Assembly (NCBI GenBank): GCA_012295275.1
Contig: CM022666.1
Span: forward strand, 16,678,772-16,742,771
Length of the DNA: 64,000 nt
Source: Chrysomallon squamiferum
Taxonomy: Eukaryota; Mollusca; Gastropoda; Neomphalida; Peltospiridae
Reading direction: 5' to 3'
Both the position numbers and the translations under genes were made by a program. Positions 60,925-64,000 of the stretch are shown here, piece by piece (positions within the stretch are counted from its first letter, which is position 1; every line of letters starts with the position of its first letter). The notes below the pieces were generated by a model. The model was not told where the DNA came from. It searched no databases and worked only from the letters and a program-made list of their open reading frames with translations.

Positions 60925-61851
60925 TCATTCATTCATTCGTTCATTCATTTTTCTTCTAAGAAAGATGTCACAGACTTTGTGTCGGAACTCTTTGGTTCGA
61001 ATGGCGTATATTACAGGATTTAAAAACGAATTTGATATTCCCAGAATCAAAAGATGCGTTCCTATGATATCCTTCAGACAGCACGTATCTTCTCCACAAA
61101 TTAGCTGGACAGCGGTCAGTATGAGAAATGGACACCACGTGACCACGAGACAGCCAATCACAACGAGCAGGGTTCTCATAGACTTCCAGTTCTGTCGAGA
61201 CAAGCCGAAGGGTCCCGTGTTGCTCCGGACTACGCCGATGTTGTGTATCGCCTCGATTCTCCTGATGTGAAGTCTCGCTTTCCCGAACAGTTTCAAGTAT
61301 ATCGCGAATACCGTCACTATGGGAACGAACGCAACGGCGAACACAAATATGACGTAATTAGTTTTCACGACGTACAGAAATGAACAGTACTTCTTATAAT
61401 CGCCGTTATTCCAGCCCATGAGGGGAGAAAACCCGACCAGCAGAGAGTGAATCCAGGCGGCGCTGATGCAGCATACAGCTTTTGGTGACGTCATTATTTG
61501 TTGATAGCGCAGAGCGCGAGTTATTGCGATCACTCGGTCAATAGCTACGAGCAGGATGCACAGAGTGGAGGCTTCGAGGAAGGAGACAGTCAAACCAATT
61601 CTGAACAGACACAGGCCCAGAGTCTGCTCGTTAGCTGCGCTCATGATGGTCAGTACAGATACGGCACCGACACCAACGTCAGCGACAACAAGAGACAAAA
61701 CAAACCAGTATGTGGGTCTGTACAGTTTCCTCTCAACGGCGATGTATATCAGCACAACGCTGTTGCTGATGATGATCAGAACGACGACAGGAATGAGGAC
61801 GTAATGTTTGATCCTTTCATGGATATTATTAGAATCCATGTAACAAACCAT
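60925..61851 (-). CDS. Class A GPCR, adenosine-receptor-like, single exon
   Basis: 308 residues with seven hydrophobic segments: about 17-38, 48-70, 83-104, 125-146, 164-187, 226-248 and 262-284. Class A landmarks: N30 (SNSVV) in TM1, LVVAD with D58 in TM2, C81 at the top of TM3 paired with C146, DRV at 105-107, a TWCP word at 238-241 and NPVIY at 278-282. Adenosine-like words are FSPLMGWNN (compare TPMLGWNN), a TNYVIFVFAVAFVPIVTVFA TM5 with YLKLFGKARLHIRR, and NPVIYAIRTKEFRHK (compare NPFIYAYRIREFRQ). Inference: a G-protein-coupled receptor of the adenosine/MECA side of class A, but the ligand is open. No N-glycosylation sequon is visible in the short N-terminus. ATG codons at residues 1 and 5 are both possible starts. 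Confidence 0.9.
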   Translation of the reverse strand: MVCYMDSNNIHERIKHYVLIPVVVLIIISNSVVLIYIAVERKLYRPTYWFVLSLVVADVGVGAVSVLTIMSAANEQTLGLCLFRIGLTVSFLEASTLCILLVAIDRVIAITRALRYQQIMTSPKAVCCISAAWIHSLLVGFSPLMGWNNGDYKKYCSFLYVVKTNYVIFVFAVAFVPIVTVFAIYLKLFGKARLHIRRIEAIHNIGVVRSNTGPFGLSRQNWKSMRTLLVVIGCLVVTWCPFLILTAVQLICGEDTCCLKDIIGTHLLILGISNSFLNPVIYAIRTKEFRHKVCDIFLRRKMNERMNE

Positions 61852-62825
61852 TCTTCAGTATTTTCAAATTTACAGTTAACTGTTCAGATTAATAAATATC
61901 GTCCAGTTTACACTGCGCTTAAAATTCAAAGATTTGGACAATAAATATTACTTGATATAAACTAATCCTGGATTAACAGTAATCCGAAACCGTCACTGGA
62001 CTATACAGTATTCCACCATTCAGTTTGGTCAGCTAATCCAGAATAGTATTTCTTGGTCTGTTTCAGTCAGTGATGTTAATAACCTCTACAGGGGATATCA
62101 GCTAGACTCCTCATTTACTGGAATGAAGTCATATTACATCACGACGTTATTGTGAGAAATACTTTTTCCTCAGCTCTTTAAGGATGAAATACTGTTTTTT
62201 TTTTTTTGTATAGATTAATGTGTGAGTGAAATGGTCAGCACATTACTCAATACAAAATGACGCTTCTTCAGTTTTTATCTGAAAACAATTGATTTGTTTC
62301 ACAGGTCGCGATTTGCAATTTCTTTCTTAAACAGAACAATAGTTTATAGAAAATCTGTAATTTTTGTTTGAAGCATTCAGATGTCAGTTATCAATTCTTT
62401 CTCTTACAAAAACAAAACATTTGAAAAACTGAATCCAAGAAAGTTTTCCGAGTGCTGTATTAGTAAAGTTAATCCTCGAATCAACACACAGAATCAGATT
62501 TCAACAGTGTTAGCAAAAGACTTCATAAACCAGATTAAACTTTCATCACAGAAAATAAAAAATACCATTGACTTGCACAGGAAATCTGAGTCTGAGAGTT
62601 CAGTTCTGCTAGATCCAGGGTAAAATGGTTCTGAACACTATTACTAGCTTGTGAAAGAAACAAGAGAAGCGTGCAGTGGAGGAAAGTGTTTGAATCTGCT
62701 GTTTTCAAACAGGTGAAGTTTTCCACTGATAACTTAGATCGATTTTCCTTTTTCATCTGCTTTCTTATCAAACATTTGTATCTGTTTAAACAAATTATAT
62801 CAATAATTCTACTTTGTACAGACTG

Positions 62826-62843
62826 ATGTTATTATTATTATTA

Positions 62844-62889
<46 letters not shown>

Positions 62890-62890
62890 C
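62826..62890 (+). repeat. (TTA)n microsatellite
   Basis: A nearly pure TTA run with one GTT interruption. Confidence 0.95.
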
Positions 62891-63027
62891 GTTGTTTGTG
62901 TTGTTATATTTTTGCTGATGCTACTTTTGTTGTTGTAGTTCTTGTTCTTCTTATTTCTGTCGTTGATGTAGATCATGTTGTTTTAAGAGTGCAAACAAAA
63001 ATAAAACATTCTGTAATTTTATATATA

Positions 63028-63230
63028 GCCATTACTACTATTACTTCTGTTAACACCACCATTACTACTACAACAACTACTACTACTTCTACTACTATTG
63101 CGATTACTACTACAATCACTACTATTACCATTACCATTACTACTGCTGTTGCTACTACAACAACTACTACTACTACTACTACTACTACTAATGCAGCTAC
63201 TACTACTAATGCTACTGCTACTATTATTAT
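63028..63230 (+). repeat. (ACT)n-rich imperfect microsatellite
   Basis: Imperfect ACT triplets. The Thr-, Val-, Ser- and Leu-rich frames on both strands are artefacts of the repeat. Confidence 0.93.
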
Positions 63231-64000
63231 TCCTAAGGCCACATCTGTTAATGATATCATATTGTTTCACATTGTTGTCTGACATCAGCGACTATTAGTG
63301 TTCTGATGTTTAATTAGACTCAGGTGAGTGTTTGTGTTTCCGGGCTCTGCTCTTGTAGAGATGAAATCAATTTTGTAATCACACACTGCGATCTGCTGAA
63401 CAAACTTTCTGTTTACCCAACCAGTTCATCTCAGTCGTCACAATGTGATAACACAGAATTATCACAAACACACGTCAGATGTGTGACAATACTTCGTTAT
63501 GTGTCACAGCTCGTAATTTACCAGTAACACAGGGTAATAATGAGCATAGTATTGAAAAGAAGTGTTAAGAGATCACTGTGTAATAAATATGAATTTGAAA
63601 GTAGTGGGCATTGTCTTGAACGGGAAAGAGATCAGTGAAAGGTCAGTGGACTGCAGAACGTTGACAACGCGACAACATGATACGGCTTGACCACGTCGTG
63701 TCGACTTTTGACGATTCGTTGGCGGTAGCTGTAGTAATATTGTACAAAGAAATCAGACTTCATTTAATTACTATGTATATAAGTAATTTATATTTCTTCT
63801 TTTGTTCTTCTTTTTCAGCAGCAGCAACAAAACAACACCCACAGCTAAAACATTAACAGCAGTCCAGTGCACATCATCTGACTCGTTGTACTCGTTTTTT
63901 CAGTGCTGTTTGTGTAATGTGGGATTGTTATATAGAGTGGTTTTAATTCTGAATACATTTTGTTTATCAGTTGTTGATCTTTTTTGTTGTTTTTTTTTTT

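Larger units (their letters stand above)
61852..64000 (+). other. Spacer without recognised gene
   Basis: The 5' flank of the GPCR lies here. It holds a (TTA)n run at 62826-62890, an (ACT)n-rich block at 63028-63230, and AT-rich DNA. An 80-codon frame at 62381-62623 has no recognisable domain and ordinary AT-rich composition, so it is not called. Confidence 0.6.

Noticed and set aside
62381-62623. 80-codon frame with a charged composition
   Set aside because: No homology recognised, no splice partners; likely chance.

Overview
This is a stretch of animal nuclear DNA. It is AT-rich, its genes are split into many short exons with GT..AG introns, and it is full of di- and trinucleotide microsatellites and minisatellites. 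I infer a lophotrochozoan, most likely a mollusc. That rests on the mix of a farnesoic acid O-methyltransferase-like (FAMeT) domain joined to cadherin repeats, an invertebrate adenosine-type receptor and a GMAP-210 orthologue. The species cannot be read from the sequence.

Layout. (1) 588-5427, plus strand: the last exons of a TRIP11/GMAP-210 golgin, which continues beyond the left edge. (2) 9555-28536, plus strand: an apparently complete Ras GTPase-activating protein of the GAP1 family (RASA3-like: C2-C2-RasGAP-PH-Btk) in 23-24 exons. (3) 28537-36281: its 3' UTR and a gene-poor spacer. (4) 36282-48822, minus strand: a 16-exon type I membrane protein with the order signal peptide, FAMeT domain, four cadherin repeats plus a divergent fifth, Thr-rich linker, SEA domain, transmembrane helix, basic/charged tail. 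(5) 50497-59184, plus strand, divergent from (4): a secreted or membrane-anchored Cys-rich, Thr-rich protein of unknown family, with a broken second copy of its first exon at 53485. (6) 60925-61851, minus strand: an intronless class A GPCR resembling adenosine receptors. (7) 61852-64000: no gene seen.

The most unusual signal is structural. At about half of the RASA3-like splice junctions, and at junctions of all three other multi-exon genes, a minisatellite starts exactly at the exon/intron border. Its repeat unit contains a copy of the end of the exon together with the splice donor or acceptor. Each real splice site therefore sits at the edge of an array of up to about 25 near-identical decoy sites. 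The arrays extend only into the intron, occur at donors and acceptors alike, and their copies have diverged from one another. I know of no standard name for this pattern.

Three places where conserved reading frames break (27611, 36285-36291, 38006-38011) lie at or beside short homopolymers. They look like residual single- or double-base assembly errors, although real lesions cannot be excluded. Exon borders were placed by eye from consensus splice sites, reading phase and remembered family sequence. No search or transcript evidence was available.
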